DNA of 64,000 nucleotides from Hordeum vulgare subsp. vulgare (Eukaryota; Streptophyta; Magnoliopsida; Poales; Poaceae). The position numbers were made by a program, and so were the translations under genes. The stretch covers positions 213,230,741-213,294,740 of the forward strand of contig NC_058518.1 of the NCBI RefSeq assembly GCF_904849725.1, written 5' to 3'. Positions 10,161-22,100 of this stretch are shown here, piece by piece (positions within the stretch are counted from its first letter, which is position 1; every line of letters starts with the position of its first letter). The notes beneath the pieces are model-generated. The model saw nothing but the letters and a program-made list of their open reading frames with translations, searched no databases and was not told the DNA's origin.

Positions 10161-11400
10161 ATGTGAATACCCAGATGTCTTTCCTGATGAGCTACTGAGA
10201 ATGCCTCCTCATCGTGACATTGAGTTCGTTATTGAGCTAATGCCTGGAGGAGGACCCATCTATAAGAAGCCCTATGGGATCCAAAGAGTTGGTTGAACTG
10301 AAAAAGCAACTCATTGAGCAGCTGAGAAAAGGATTCATTCACCCTAGTACCTCTCCTTGGGGATTGTATGTTCTATTTGTGTCAAAGAGGGGCGGAACTA
10401 TCAGGATCTCTATTGATTACCGTTCCCTCAATGAAGTCACAATAAAGAACAATTATCCACTCATCAAGACTGAAGACCTGTTCGATCAGCTGAATGGTGC
10501 CAATGTGTTTTCCAAGATCGGTCTCAGGTCTGGGTACTACCAGTTGAAGATCAGACCCTATGATATCCCGAAGACGGCATTGGTGACCAGGTATGGCTTG
10601 TATGAATACATGGTCATGTCGTTTGGGTTAACCAATTCCCCAACCTACTTCATGTATCTCATGAACAAAGTCTTCATGGAGTATCTGGAAAAGTTTGTCA
10701 TTGTTTTCATGGATGACATACTCGTCTTCTCCAAGTCTGAAGAAGAGCATGAGAAACAATTGAGAATGGTTTTGGAGAAAATTCGACAACACCAGCTTTA
10801 TGTGAAATTCAGCAGGTGTGAATTCTGGCTGCATGAAGTTGCATTCTTGGGTCATGTGTTGACAACATATGGATTGTAAGTTCATCCTGCCAAGATTGAA
10901 TCCGTGACGGAGTGGCAATATCCGACCAATGTGAAGGAAGTTAGAAGCTTCCTCGGACTCGCGTGATACTACCGCAAGTTCGTCAAAGGATTCTCAAGCA
11001 TCGCCCTACCAATGACTCAACCCTTGAAGAGGGACAAGAAGTTCGAATGGATGCCAAAGTGCCAAGAAAGTTTCCAGGAGCTCAAGAAGAGATTGACAAC
11101 GGCCCCCATTCTAGCCACTCTCGATATTCACAAGGAGTTTGTGATATATTGTGATGCATCGAGGACCGGGCTTGGTGGTGTCCTAATGCAAGAAGGTAGA
11201 GTCGTAGCCTATCTGCCTAGACAACTACACCCTCATGAAGAGAACTACGCCACTCACGATCTTGAGTTGGCCATAGTGGTTCGTGCCTTGAAGACATGGC
11301 GACATTACCTTATGGGAAAGCGGTGTGAGATATACATAGACCACAAGAATTTAACGTATATTTTCATTGAGAAGGAATTGAACATGAGGTAGCGAAGATG
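10161..11400 (+). pseudogene. Tekay-1 reverse transcriptase and RNase H, catalytically altered
   Basis: Converts genomic RNA to DNA. The best open stretch is 10274-10879, with [18 protein letters not shown], the thumb-side [17 protein letters not shown] and the active-site MDDIL. The first catalytic Asp, in the motif that reads [10 protein letters not shown] in Tekay-2 up to its stop, is Gly here (codon GGT at 10520-10522). A stop follows at 10877-10879. The RNase H part (11012-11392) keeps [18 protein letters not shown] and a late DHKNL motif. The two segments lie in different frames, joined by a broken stretch around 10880-11010. Confidence 0.8.
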
Positions 11401-13048
11401 GTTGGAGTTGATAAAATATTATGACCTCAGTGTTCAATACCACCTTGGGAAGGCAAATGTGGTAGCCGATGCCTTGAGCAGAATGGCTTGTTCCTTGAAT
11501 GCTATGATCAAGGAAAGGATACCTGCCTTGTATGAGGATCTTGAGAGCTTCGGATTTGACCTAGTCGCACCAGGATTTTTGGCCAACCACGAAGCAAATC
11601 CTACACCAACGGATGATATCAAGGAGGCTCAGAAGGGACACGAGAGCATTGAAGGTATCAAGAAGAAGATCAAGAATGGCAAGGTCCCAGGATTCTTAGT
11701 GGATGAACAAGGGGTTGTATGGTTTGGAATCGTCTCTGCGTACCCAACAAAGTTGAGCTCAATAACCTGATATTGCAAGAAGCACATGACACTCCATATT
11801 CCATCCATGTTGGAGGAACAAAGATGTACCAAGACCTCAAGGCAAGATTTTGGTGGCAGGTCATGAAGAGAGAGATGGCTTCTTATGTCGCTAAGTGTGA
11901 CATATGCGAGAGGGTCAAAGCTGAGCATCAGTGACCCGCCCAACTGCAACAACCTGTGAAAGTCCCTGAATGGAAGTGGGACATAGTTGGGATGGACTTG
12001 ATCACCGGTCTGCCGAGATCAAGCAAAGTACATGATTCCATTTGGGTCATTGTCGACCACCTGACCAAGGTAGCCCACTTCATCCCCGTCAATACCACCT
12101 ATGATGGAAGCCATTTTGCCAATCTCTACATCAACCGCATCGTGAGCCTTCACGAAGTTCCTAAGGAGATCGTGTCAGATCATGGCACCCAGTTCACCTC
12201 GAGATTCTGGAAGAAGTTTCAAGAAGCTATGGGAATCAAGCTATCCTTTAGCACCCCCTTTCACGCTGAAACGGGTGGACAAACGGAACGAGTAAATGAG
12301 ATACTCGAAGACATGCTCTGTGCGTGTGTTTTGGCATATGGAGACAAGTGGGAAGATTGTTTGCCCTTTGCCGAGTTCTCCTACAATAACAACTATGAGT
12401 CCAACCTTCAAATGGCACCATTTCAGGTGTTGTATAGACGCAAGTGCTGCACTCCCCTCAAGTGGTTAGAAACCGGAGAAGGGCTAGTCTTTGGACCAGA
12501 TATTCTCCGGAAAGCCGAAGAACAAGTTCGACTAGTCAAAGAGTGTATTAAGACCGCCAAGTCAAGAGAGAAGAGCTATGCCGATTCCCAACGCCGACAA
12601 GTGGACTCAACCCCAGAGATCATGTCTATCTTCGAGTCACGCCTCTTAAAGGAACCAATCGTTTCCACGTCAAGGGGAAGCTTGCACAAGATACATTGGC
12701 CCCTTCGAGATCACCGCAAGATGAGGAGAAGTTGTTTAGCAGCTAGAGTTACCATCCGATCTTTCGGATGTGCACAACATTTTCCACGTGTCACAACTCC
12801 GGAAGTGCCTCGAAGTTCCCAACCGCTCCGATCTCTACAAGGACATCGATCATCAAGCCATCGATCTTCAACCACACCTCACTTATCATGAGAGACCAAT
12901 CCGCATATTGGATGAAGCCGAGCGTTGCACCAGATGCCACACCATCAAATACTTCAAGGTTCAGTGGAGGAACCACACTGAAGCAGAAGCAACATGGGAG
13001 CATGAAGGCTACCTTAGATTAGAGTTTCCTTCTCTTTTAAACGCCTAG
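11401..13048 (+). pseudogene. Tekay-1 integrase with chromodomain
   Basis: Integrase inserts the DNA copy. The chromodomain is thought to steer it to heterochromatin. Seen: an HHCC zinc-binding region (about 11770-11930) ending in a stop at 11932-11934; a catalytic core (open from 11956) in which the Asp-Asp-Glu triad is intact at residues 14, 75 and 111 of that stretch, giving a perfect DD35E spacing (VSDHGTQFTSRFW and GGQTERVNEI); a frameshift near 12600-12760; and a chromodomain at 12770-13048 (IKYFKVQWRNHTEAEATWE). The core alone would be competent, but the gene as a whole is not. Confidence 0.8.
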
Positions 13049-13075
13049 GCTAGGAATCTCGGGGACGAGTTTCTT

Positions 13076-13091
13076 GTAAGGTGGATAGGTC
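13076..13091 (+). other. Polypurine tract of Tekay-1
   Basis: The purine-rich gtaaggtggataggtc directly precedes the 3' LTR. It corresponds to gtaaggagtaggtc in Tekay-2. Confidence 0.6.
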
Positions 13092-15614
13092 TATCACACC
13101 TTGTGTTTGTACCACTTTTCCACATGATGATTTAATAAAAAAGCAGAGCTAATTAAAACTTTTGCATTCTTGTGATGGTTGATTTGGTTGCTACTTGCTT
13201 GTGTGTGTGATTCAGTTTTGCTTGTGTGTGCTTGATTTGGTTTCTAAAGATATTCTCCTCTTAAGAACTAATCTCCTTGACCCCAAATATTTTCACAATG
13301 ATAATGCCATGTGAATAGGACCATAAAACTAATTTTATAGGTTACTATTTCAACAAAAGGCATTTATTTATTTTAAGCTTACTAAAACCTCTGAGTTGAG
13401 ACTTGCACCACAAGTCCTCAATTTAGGAGTGATGCTTTGCCCAATATTGTGCATTTTTCGGAGTTGATTTGATCACTCAGGTTCATAGGAATCTGATTCT
13501 ATCCATTTCTAGAGATTTCCATGTTTACATTGCCAACTCTGCTCAAATGAGCTCAAACTTGGTGATCCCTATTGATTTTACCCCCAAATCCATCCTGTTA
13601 TGTTTCACAACAATTGGGCAAAGGAATCTTGCCCTAAAACCCATCAAACACCTTGTGGAAGAATGCCAAATCTGTTGCTAGGGCATCCAAAGCGATTCCC
13701 CGTCACCCCATAATTTTACCACAGGTCCATAGGAACCCCCAGCACCCCGAGTAAGTTTCCTGGCACCTATCATTATGATTGCACGGGGTGAAACCCCACT
13801 TGCAAGCCCCTGGACACATACTTCCCCCCGTCTCTTCTGTCCTCCACCCGACCGACGACTCACCAGCTTGCCTTGCCGAGGTCCCTGTCGCCACCGATGA
13901 ACCTCGTCGACCTCGTGCAAGGAGTTGACGACGGACCAGACAGGTGTGGTCCACTCGTCAGCTTCTCGTGCCTCTCCCCCCTCTATCTCTCACTGTGGCC
14001 CTACCCGTCAGATTTAAACCTGGCGCGGTGCGGCTGCCCGGCTCGCGTGGGCTGGTTGGCCTCTGGGCCGGCCCAGCTCCTCGCCGACTCTCACCCAGGC
14101 ACTATGGCCCTTTTTCTTTTTATTTTTATTTCTGCATTGCAAAAATCCGAGAGGGATGAATATTTATCAAAATGCAAATATTCCTCCACCTAAAATCTTG
14201 TAAAATTATGTATTATTTTATAGGGAAACTTGTGTAATTTTTACATGAAGTTTCATGAATTTTTTTATTTTAAAACTTTGTTTAGAGCATTTTAAAATTA
14301 TGTTAAAAAATTCACACCTTTTTGCACTTCAAAAATAAAACCAAACAAGTTTTACAGTACCGATATCCCTAGTATTTTAGAAAAATGGTTTGACATTTTT
14401 TTGAGTGGATTATTTTCTCTGTTTTTGTGGTGTTCTTATTTTTGCCTGTTATTATTGCGATGATAGATTGTGTTGTTGACGAGGAAATTGGACGAGAATA
14501 CCTTTAAGACCCGAGATAATTTGTTCAGCAAGGCAACAAGCACATTGACCATGTCTAAGAAACTATTTTTATGCATGCCATATATAGCACTTCGTTTCGA
14601 TGCATAGAATCATTTTGAATTAGTGACTACCTGAGTGGGTTGTTTCCGATAACTCCATGTTGACACTTGCACTTGAGCATGACCCTACCTTCCTATGAGG
14701 GTTGACAGAGTGGGAAGTACTTAGGTTGCTAGTAGTTGCTAAGCAAATGGAATGGGATTATGCATGGTGACGATGAAGGAAATGGTTTCAAATACTTTCA
14801 GTGAGTCATGGAATGACACGAAAGTTTCCCCAATCTTGTGGGTAAAGTGTGCAACCTGTGCAGAGTGTAAAACTATTCGAATAGGCATGTCCACGACCAA
14901 GGACAGTTGGGTGGTGCTGTTTAAAGTACGTCCTTAAGTTTTCACATAAACCAAGTGTGTGTGTGCATGTGAAAAGGGTCGTATGTGAGAATGATGGTAG
15001 TATGAATCATGAGCTAAGTCAAACGACTTGGCAAGATGGGTGGACATGGGATTGTCCGATCCTAAGTGGGTATTGATATCCGTAACCTGTTCTTATGGAT
15101 ATCGATTACCTCATGATGCATGCTCTCACAAGATATTGGTCATGTCATTGCACTCAAACTAGCTTTCTGCAAATTACCTACTTTGTGCTATATAATGCAT
15201 AATTATTGCCTTGTTCCACAACATGGGTTGCCTGCGAGTACATTCAAAGTACTAATTAGCTTGCCACTAGTTATTTAATTGGCCACGCATGGAAGAGCAG
15301 GAATATGGAGAATAGTTCGTTGGTGAGAAACGTGCGAACTAGGACTCTTCCCAATAAGAATGCCCCTAGGTTAAGGCAGAGATGGCATGGGCTCACGCTT
15401 TCGTTCAAGATTTTCTCTGCTAGTTATGTTGGTGTGTCGACCTTCGAGGCCCTATATATGTAGGACTTGACCATAACGATCACTATTTGTATCAGACGGT
15501 ATGTAAGGATGTAAGACTCTTGTATTTCAGCTTATGTGCTTTCAGTGAGCATTGATCATGGGATCACTGTACATGTGCATTCGGTGACCACGACTTATGA
15601 GGTGGGTCCTCACA
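13092..15614 (+). repeat. 3' LTR of Tekay-1, internally deleted
   Basis: It starts TATCACACCTTGTG (expected TGTCACACC) and ends GTGGGTCCTCACA. At 2523 bp it is about 1.5 kb shorter than the Tekay-2 3' LTR (3985 bp). Missing blocks relative to Tekay-2 include the GC-rich part with the TATA box (near 13830) and about 0.4 kb that should lie near 14800, where the text jumps to 'gagtcatggaatgacacg'. There are no protein-coding frames of note. Confidence 0.75.
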
Positions 15615-15757
15615 ATAATCATGGCATTTTTAATTTATTGAACTATACTTATCAGAGAGTAAATTATGAGTACAAAAAGTTGTGCTTCCCAATTCATCGA
15701 CCAGATGCCTCTCAAAAAGGATCCATTAATAAGGTTGGTCAAGTCCCTCGTATAAGA

Positions 15758-16458
15758 CTAAGTTACCTCAATGGGGATTTGCGTCTCCCAAAAAATAAGA
15801 ATACAATATTTATTCTTGGAAGTAGGAAGAGGAAATTTAAACCCTCCAATAGTAATTGTGGCAACTTGCTCAATGGTCTTAATACTATTCACCAAAGCTT
15901 GTTTCTTCTGAAAGCGCACTGTATGTTGTTTACCATTGACATGAAAAGTAACCTTGCTTTTGTTGCAACCAATAACAGCCCCTCCAGTAACTAGCAAGGA
16001 TAATCGACATGTTGTCATCCTCAGGCATATGAAGAATAACAAAGTGTGTTAAGTTAGTAACATTTGCAATCACAATAGGCACATCCTCACAAATTCCAAT
16101 AGGTAGAGCAGTCGATTTATAGGCCATTTGCAGATATATTTTAGTAGGTGTAAGCTTATTCAAATCAAGTACTTTTGTGTAAAGAAAATGACATAATACT
16201 AACACCAGCTCCTAGATCACATAAATCAGTTTTAACATAACTTTGTTTAATGGAGGAAGGTATCGTGGGTATACCAAGATCTCCCAACTTCTTAGGTGCT
16301 CCACCATCTAAATAATAATTGGCAAGCATGGTGGAAATATCAGTTTGAGGTATTTTTCTTTTATTAGTGATAATAACCTTCATATATTTAGCATATGGAG
16401 GCATCTTCAAAATATCAACCAAAGAGTTCGCAAAATACATGTATAAACATTTCTGCAA
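15758..16458 (-). pseudogene. Retropepsin region of the minus-strand Athila-like fragment
   Basis: The catalytic motif reads CDLGAGVSIM (Asp codon at 16216-16218), where active relatives have D-x-G-A-S or similar, so Ser is replaced by Gly. Downstream, ANVTNLTHFVILHMPEDD (about 16010-16070) and GGAVIGCNKSKVTFHVNG align with the protease tail at 9-341. The pieces lie in three frames, so at least two frameshifts separate them. The natural stop follows IPIEVT at about 15758. Confidence 0.7.
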
Positions 16459-18550
16459 AGCGCAAAAAATCCTCCTTGTCCTTACTCATAGAAAGATCAT
16501 GAGGGAATGACATGGGTTTCTGAACCCATGGCTCTCTTTCTTTACATGTTTTAGAGCAACCAAATCTCTCTTATCATAACGTTTATTTTTGGATGTGGGT
16601 TATCAAGATCTTCAGTAGGTTCTATTTCCACATCATTATAAGGTTCTTTATCATTATCAGGTTGAGCATCTACGTGAACATCATTATTACCATTATAATT
16701 ATCATTATCACTAGGTGAATGTTCAGTACTAGGTTGTGTCTCAGCATGAGAAGTAGAAACATCATAATGATTGTGAGTAGGTTTTTCTTTAACAGGTTCA
16801 CTAGAAGTATGCAAAGTCCTATCATTTTTCCTTTTTCTTCTTAGATGGACTAGGTGCATCATCATTAATCCTCTAAGAATTTTGTTCAATTATTTTAGGG
16901 TGGACTTTAGGAAAAAAGAGGTTCCCGAGTTATTCTACCCCCTTTAGTCATTACTCTACAACATGATCATTCATATAATCATTCATTTCAGCAAGCAAAT
17001 CATATTTTGACTTATCAACATGGTTTAGTTGAGTATGAACCATGGAAGCATGTTTACCTAGATCTTTAACATCATTAGAAATTCTAAACATTAAGTCACT
17101 CAAGTGATCAATCATCATAGCACTTTGTTGTAATTGATCTTTAACCTAGTTATTAAAATGTTCTCACTTAACAATGTAATTATCAAATTCACCGATGCAT
17201 TGACTAGGAGATTTAGTGTAAGGTATATCACTTTCATCGAATATACAGAGAGAATTTACCTCTACTACTCATGTCACGTATCAAGTCCATGTACTTCTTC
17301 AATAGGTGGTAGATTCTTGACATCTTCACAGTTAATACCTTCTCTTTCATAGATCTCTTGGCTTCTTGCATATCTTCTCGACTAAGGAATAAAATACCTC
17401 TCTTATTTTGGATCGGTTCAGTGGTGGTTCACGAAGTGTCCAATCATCATAATTTCTCAATATATTATTTAATAGTTCTTAAACTTGTCCAATAGTCTAT
17501 TCCCTAAAATCACAACCAGCACAACTATCTAGGTAGTCCCTAGAGACATCGATTAGTCCAATAGAAAAGATATCAAGTATTTCATTATTCTTAAGAGGAC
17601 GATCAGGCAAAGCTTTAAGTAGCTAGAGAAGCCTCCCCCAAGCTTGAGGGAGATTCTCTTCTTCAATTTGCACAAATTTAAATATTTCCTGTAAATCAGC
17701 TTGTTTCTTATGAAGAGAAAAAAAATCAGAGAAGTAACGAATCATATCCTCGGGCTACACACACAACCAAGAGAAACAGCAAGAAACCAATTCTTAGCAT
17801 CACCTTTTAGTGAGAAAGGAAAAAAATAAGCATATAGTAGTAACACGTATTTTCCTCATGAGCAAACATAGTAGCAATATCATGTAATTTGGTAAGGTGT
17901 GTCACAATAGTTTTAGTTTCATACCCATGAAAAGGGTCAGATTCTACCAAAGTAATTAACACAAGGTCAATAGAGAATTCATAGCCCTTATCAGTGACAA
18001 ATATAAGAGAATTCACAAATTCAGGCTCATATTTCTTTTTCCCCATCATAGATTTTTCTTTCAGTTTACATAGCAGTTTTCTCAAATCACCTCTATCATT
18101 GCAAGAAAGAAAGTCTCTAGCTATCTCCCCATCCATAACAAAACCTTAGGTACTTCAGGCATATCATATCTATTAGGAGAGCTAGGCATAATAGGTGAAT
18201 CATAGTTTTCATCAGTTTCAACATTTTGAACTTCTATAGATCTAGCAATATGAGCATCACGTAATTCCCCAAGTGGCACTATTTCAGTTTTATCAAGCAT
18301 ATCAGTAGCATCATCATGAGATTCATGAAATTCACAAGTAGCACCATCAAGTACTTGTGATATATTAGAATGAACAACAAATGGTGGTGTCATAAGCTGA
18401 TTCAAAACAGTAGGTGAATCGAAAGCAGAGCTAGATGGCAGTTCCTTACCTCCCCTAGCCTTAGAGGGTATGATCTCGGTTATGGTATCTTTCAAATTCT
18501 TCATAGTGACAATTGGATATACTCAAGTGAACACAATAAATAGAGCTATG
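16459..18550 (-). pseudogene. Gag region of the minus-strand Athila-like fragment
   Basis: Weakly coding sequence with several minus-strand open pieces (16551-16889, 17807-18136, 18121-18504). The translated pieces are acidic and Ser/Asn-rich, and one includes EFVNSLIFVTDKGYEFS. The piece from 18504 begins MKNLKDTITEIIPS close to the primer site, the right place for the start of gag. No zinc knuckle is seen. Stops and frame changes occur throughout. Confidence 0.55.
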
Positions 18551-18551
18551 C

Positions 18552-18571
18552 TCCCCGGCAACGGCCCCAGT
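18552..18571 (-). other. Primer-binding site, minus strand
   Basis: On the minus strand the sequence reads CTGGGGCCGTTGCCGGGGAG, ten bases after the LTR end. It differs by one base from the TGGCGCCGTTGCCGGGGAG motif typical of Athila-lineage elements (established knowledge). Confidence 0.65.
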
Positions 18572-18580
18572 AGAAGGTCT

Positions 18581-19033
18581 TGATAACTCACAAGTGTAGG
18601 GGATCATAATAGTCTTCACGGGTAGTATTTCACCCTAATTTATTGATTCGACACAAGGGGAGCCAAATAATATTTATTAGTCTTAGGAGTTGAGTTATCA
18701 ATTAAACCACACATGGTATATCTCTCTATAGCAAAAGTTTTAGTAGCACAACAAAATAGTAACAGTAACAGTAACAATATCAAAAGTAGTTTTATCGTGA
18801 TGTAACCTTTGCAGCAGCAATAGTAACTTAGCAAGGATCAATGTATGCAAATCACATGCATTTGGATCGATGATCGATAAGTATATTTATTGGATGACAT
18901 TCATCATATAACAGTTACATACTAGAGTGGCACAAAACTAGGTCCAATTCCTAAATCTAGTGTAGGCTTGTATTCCGTATATAGTCATACCTGCTTATAA
19001 TAAGAACTTGCGTGACTTCTTTCGTCCTACCCT
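18581..19033 (-). repeat. 5' LTR fragment (U5 end) of the minus-strand Athila-like element
   Basis: On the plus strand it starts TGATAACTCACAAG, the reverse complement of an LTR end like that at 5555-5579. It aligns in reverse complement with roughly 5110-5579, including the block 'gactacatacggaatacat'. The upstream half of the LTR is missing. Confidence 0.7.
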
Positions 19034-19156
19034 TTTAATTGCGAACCAAAAGAAAGCATTAACTTAGAAGGGGCAAACCCGCAGATGTCGATCTTTTCAC
19101 ACTTGGTGGGGGAAAAGGAAGAAACCAAAGATAAAACACAAACTCTCAAGAACGAT
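19034..19156 (-). other. Left remnant of the G3 element, next to the Tekay-2 insertion
   Basis: This 123-bp non-coding piece ends in ACGAT, the target duplication of Tekay-2. Before that insertion it was continuous with sequence from 33239 onward, so it belongs to the 3' non-coding or LTR end of the minus-strand element G3. Confidence 0.5.
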
Positions 19157-22100
19157 TGTCTCACTCTGTGTTTGTACCACTTTTTCCACATTATGCTTTT
19201 ATAAAAAATGGATCCAATTAAAACTTTTTGCATATTTGTGATGGTTGATTTGGTTGCAGCTTGCTTATGTGACTAAATGAGTTTTGAATCACTATAGTTA
19301 TTCTCCTCTATATAATCCACCTCCTTGACCCCAAACCCTTGCCCAATGATCACGCCATATGAATAGGACCAGAAAACTATTTTTTATAAATTATTGTTTC
19401 AACAAAAGGCATTTATTCATTTTAAGCTTTCTAAAACCCCTAATTTGGGATTTGCGCTACAAGTCCGGAATTGAGGAGAGATGTCTTACCCCACAGTTTT
19501 TATTTGGAATCTATTATCAAAAAGGTTTCCAAAAACCTTAAAATAATTATTTTAAAAGTTATTTTCCTACTTTATTGAAATACATCTTGTTGGAGCCAGA
19601 AATGGTATTTTATAGGAAAAAATATTTTATCACTTCAAAAATATTTGAGAAAAATTAGGGAAACTCACTGCATATATTTTCTATACGTAAGAGTTTCAAC
19701 ACATGGTCATGTAGAAAATATTGGACAAAACCCCTCTAAACCCTTTCTGCCTATTTCCAGCTTTTGAAATGTTTCCGTGCGAGACATTCTCAATAAATTC
19801 CAAAACACTTCTAGCAATTGACACATGCTAAATGTGGTGATCCTGCAAAGTTTCATCCCAATCCAAGTTGGTTTAATTCATCAAAGTACCCCCAAACCCT
19901 CTTTGTCCAAAGTTTATCCAATTGACCCCAAACTTTACCAATGTGATCTAGCCCCTAAACAAGGATGCTACACCAACTTGTGCATTTGAGAGAGTTGATT
20001 CGATCACTTTTCTTCATAGGAATCTAATTCTGTCCATTTCTAGGGCTTTTCATCTTTACATTGCCAACTTTGCTCAAATGAGCTCAAACTTGGTGATCCC
20101 TATTCATTTTATCCCTAATATGACCGTGTTAAGTTTCAAAACATTTGGGCAAAGAAATCTTGCCCAAAATAAAATTAAACACCTTCTCCCAGATTACCAA
20201 ATCTACTCCTAGAGCATTCAAAAAATTTCCCCTTTACACCAAATTTTTACGAGAGCTACACGGTGAACCCAAGCTTCTCGAGTAAGCTTCCTTGGTGCCT
20301 AGCTCCATGAATGCAAGGGAGAAAACCCACCTGGAAGCCCTTGGACACGCATTTATTCCCTCTATCACTCTGCTCCCCTCCACTGCTATCTTTACCACAG
20401 CATCCCAAGCCCCTCCCCATTTGTTTATTCCTGCCCGTAGTCGTTGGACACTTCAGGACACTCCATAGCATGACAAAGGTGCAATCATGCAGGCCAAAGT
20501 CGCGCTCTTGAGCACTAAAGTGACGGCCAAACACGGGTCAGCTCCGCGCTTGTCACCAGGCCACCTCGAGCCTCCCCCTCATGCCAGCCGAGGCGCCTTG
20601 GAGTACGCGACAAACCAAGCTACAAGCCCTATCCTCTCTCCCCCTGCAGCAACTCCCGCAGCCGCGTCCGATGCTGCCCAAACCGGCCAATATATGTTCT
20701 TGCTCGTGTGCACTCTCCTGTCTCCTCTCTCTTTCCCCCGTGGTCATGGACGACCCTCGGGAAGGTCCCAAGCCATCCCTCTATCCTTCCCCTGGCCCAG
20801 TGGCCGTTGCAGCCAACTCCAGTGCACGGGTCCACGGTGGTCTCGCGCCCCGCCTATATAAGGCTCCCTCAAGAACCCCCTCTCCCCTCTGATCCCTCTC
20901 CACTCCTTGCAACCGTGCTCCAGTGCCTCCAGTTCACCCCCAAAGATCCGTGAGCTCGAGATCGTGTCGGAGCTCCGCCATTTCGGCATGTCGTTGATCT
21001 TGCGGTAGGAAGCCGCTCCGGCCCTCCTTCTTCCTCCTTCGGCTCCCCCTGCACATCTGATGCGTTACCGCTCTTCCCCGTCCTTTTTGCTGCAGGAAAT
21101 GACCCTGACGACCACCTACCAAAGCTGCTCTACCATGGGATCTCTTCACCGGCGACTCCCTGCGCTTCGGTGGCCCTTTCCACCTGCACCAGATCGACGA
21201 CTCACCCCTGAGTCCATTCCCATCATCAGCTCGCCTCGCCATGGTCCCTATCACCGCTGGTGAGCCGCGTCGCCCTCTAGTGAGAGGTTGACAAAGGACC
21301 CCATAGGTGTGGTCCAACCATTAGCCTCTCGTGCCTCTCCCTCACCCCTCTCTCTCTCTCTCTCACTGGCCCATGGGCCTCGACCGTCAGGTTTGAACGT
21401 GGCGTGGCGCGGTTGCTTGGCTCGCCTGGGCTGGTTGGCCTCTCGGCCAGCCCAGTTGCTGGCCACCTCTGGCCCGGGTGGTGCAGTCTTTTCTTCTTAT
21501 TTTTCAAATCTTCTTTGCAAAACTTCTAGAGAGTTAAATATTTGTCCATATCCAAATATTCCTCCACCTAAAATCTTGTAATATTGTTTAGAATTTTATG
21601 ATGGTAGCTGTGTAATTTTTACAGTAGGTTACATGCACTATTTTATTTTGAAACCTTGTTTAGGGTATTCTCGCACAGTGTCAAAATGATTTTTATAATG
21701 TTTCACAAACCAAATATAAAACCTAACAATTTTGGCAGTACCTATGGTCACCCTAGTATTTTACAAAAATGGTGTGACATTTTTCTGAGTACATTGCTTT
21801 TCTGTTTTTAGTTGAGTGCTTTTTTCCATTATTATTTCGACGATAGATTGCGCTGTTGACGAGGGACTTGGACCAGAAGAGTTTGAAGACCCCATAGACT
21901 TTGTTGAGCAAGGCAAGCAGCCCCTTGACCATGCCTAAGAAATTATTTCCATGCATGTCATATTTAGATTTTCGTTCTGATGCATAAGATCATGTTGATT
22001 CGGTAACTACCTCAGTGAGTTGTTTCCGATAGCTCCTCGTTGACACTCGCACTTGAGCATAACCCTACCTACCTATGAGGGTTGTGCGGGTGGGATGTAT

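Larger units (their letters stand above)
6116..15614 (+). mobile_element. Tekay-1: decayed Tekay-type chromovirus (Ty3/gypsy)
   Basis: A nearly full-length but heavily mutated element: truncated 5' LTR, tRNA-Met-type primer site, gag, protease, RT, RNase H, integrase, C-terminal chromodomain, polypurine tract and 3' LTR. The domain order and the chromodomain after the integrase mark it as a chromovirus of the Tekay/Del group. It is closely related to Tekay-2 (19157-33233), and most domains can be aligned by eye. Its 5' end is lost at the junction with the LTR fragment at 6115, so no target duplication can be read. Confidence 0.85.
15615..19033 (-). mobile_element. Athila-like gag-protease fragment, minus strand
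   Basis: Reading the minus strand from right to left, it contains an LTR U5 fragment, primer site, gag and protease, ending shortly after the protease stop. It is a relative of the element at 1-5579 in the opposite orientation, with the same protease ending (IPIEVT) and the same LTR family. Both ends are truncated: the left end abuts the Tekay-1 LTR at 15614, and the right end is lost inside the LTR near 19033. RT, integrase and 3' LTR are absent. Confidence 0.75.

Noticed and set aside
20256..21580. Host genes in the GC-rich block with many overlapping frames on both strands
   Set aside because: The block is inside the Tekay-2 LTR, is repeated at 30040-31360, and the frames have no domains.
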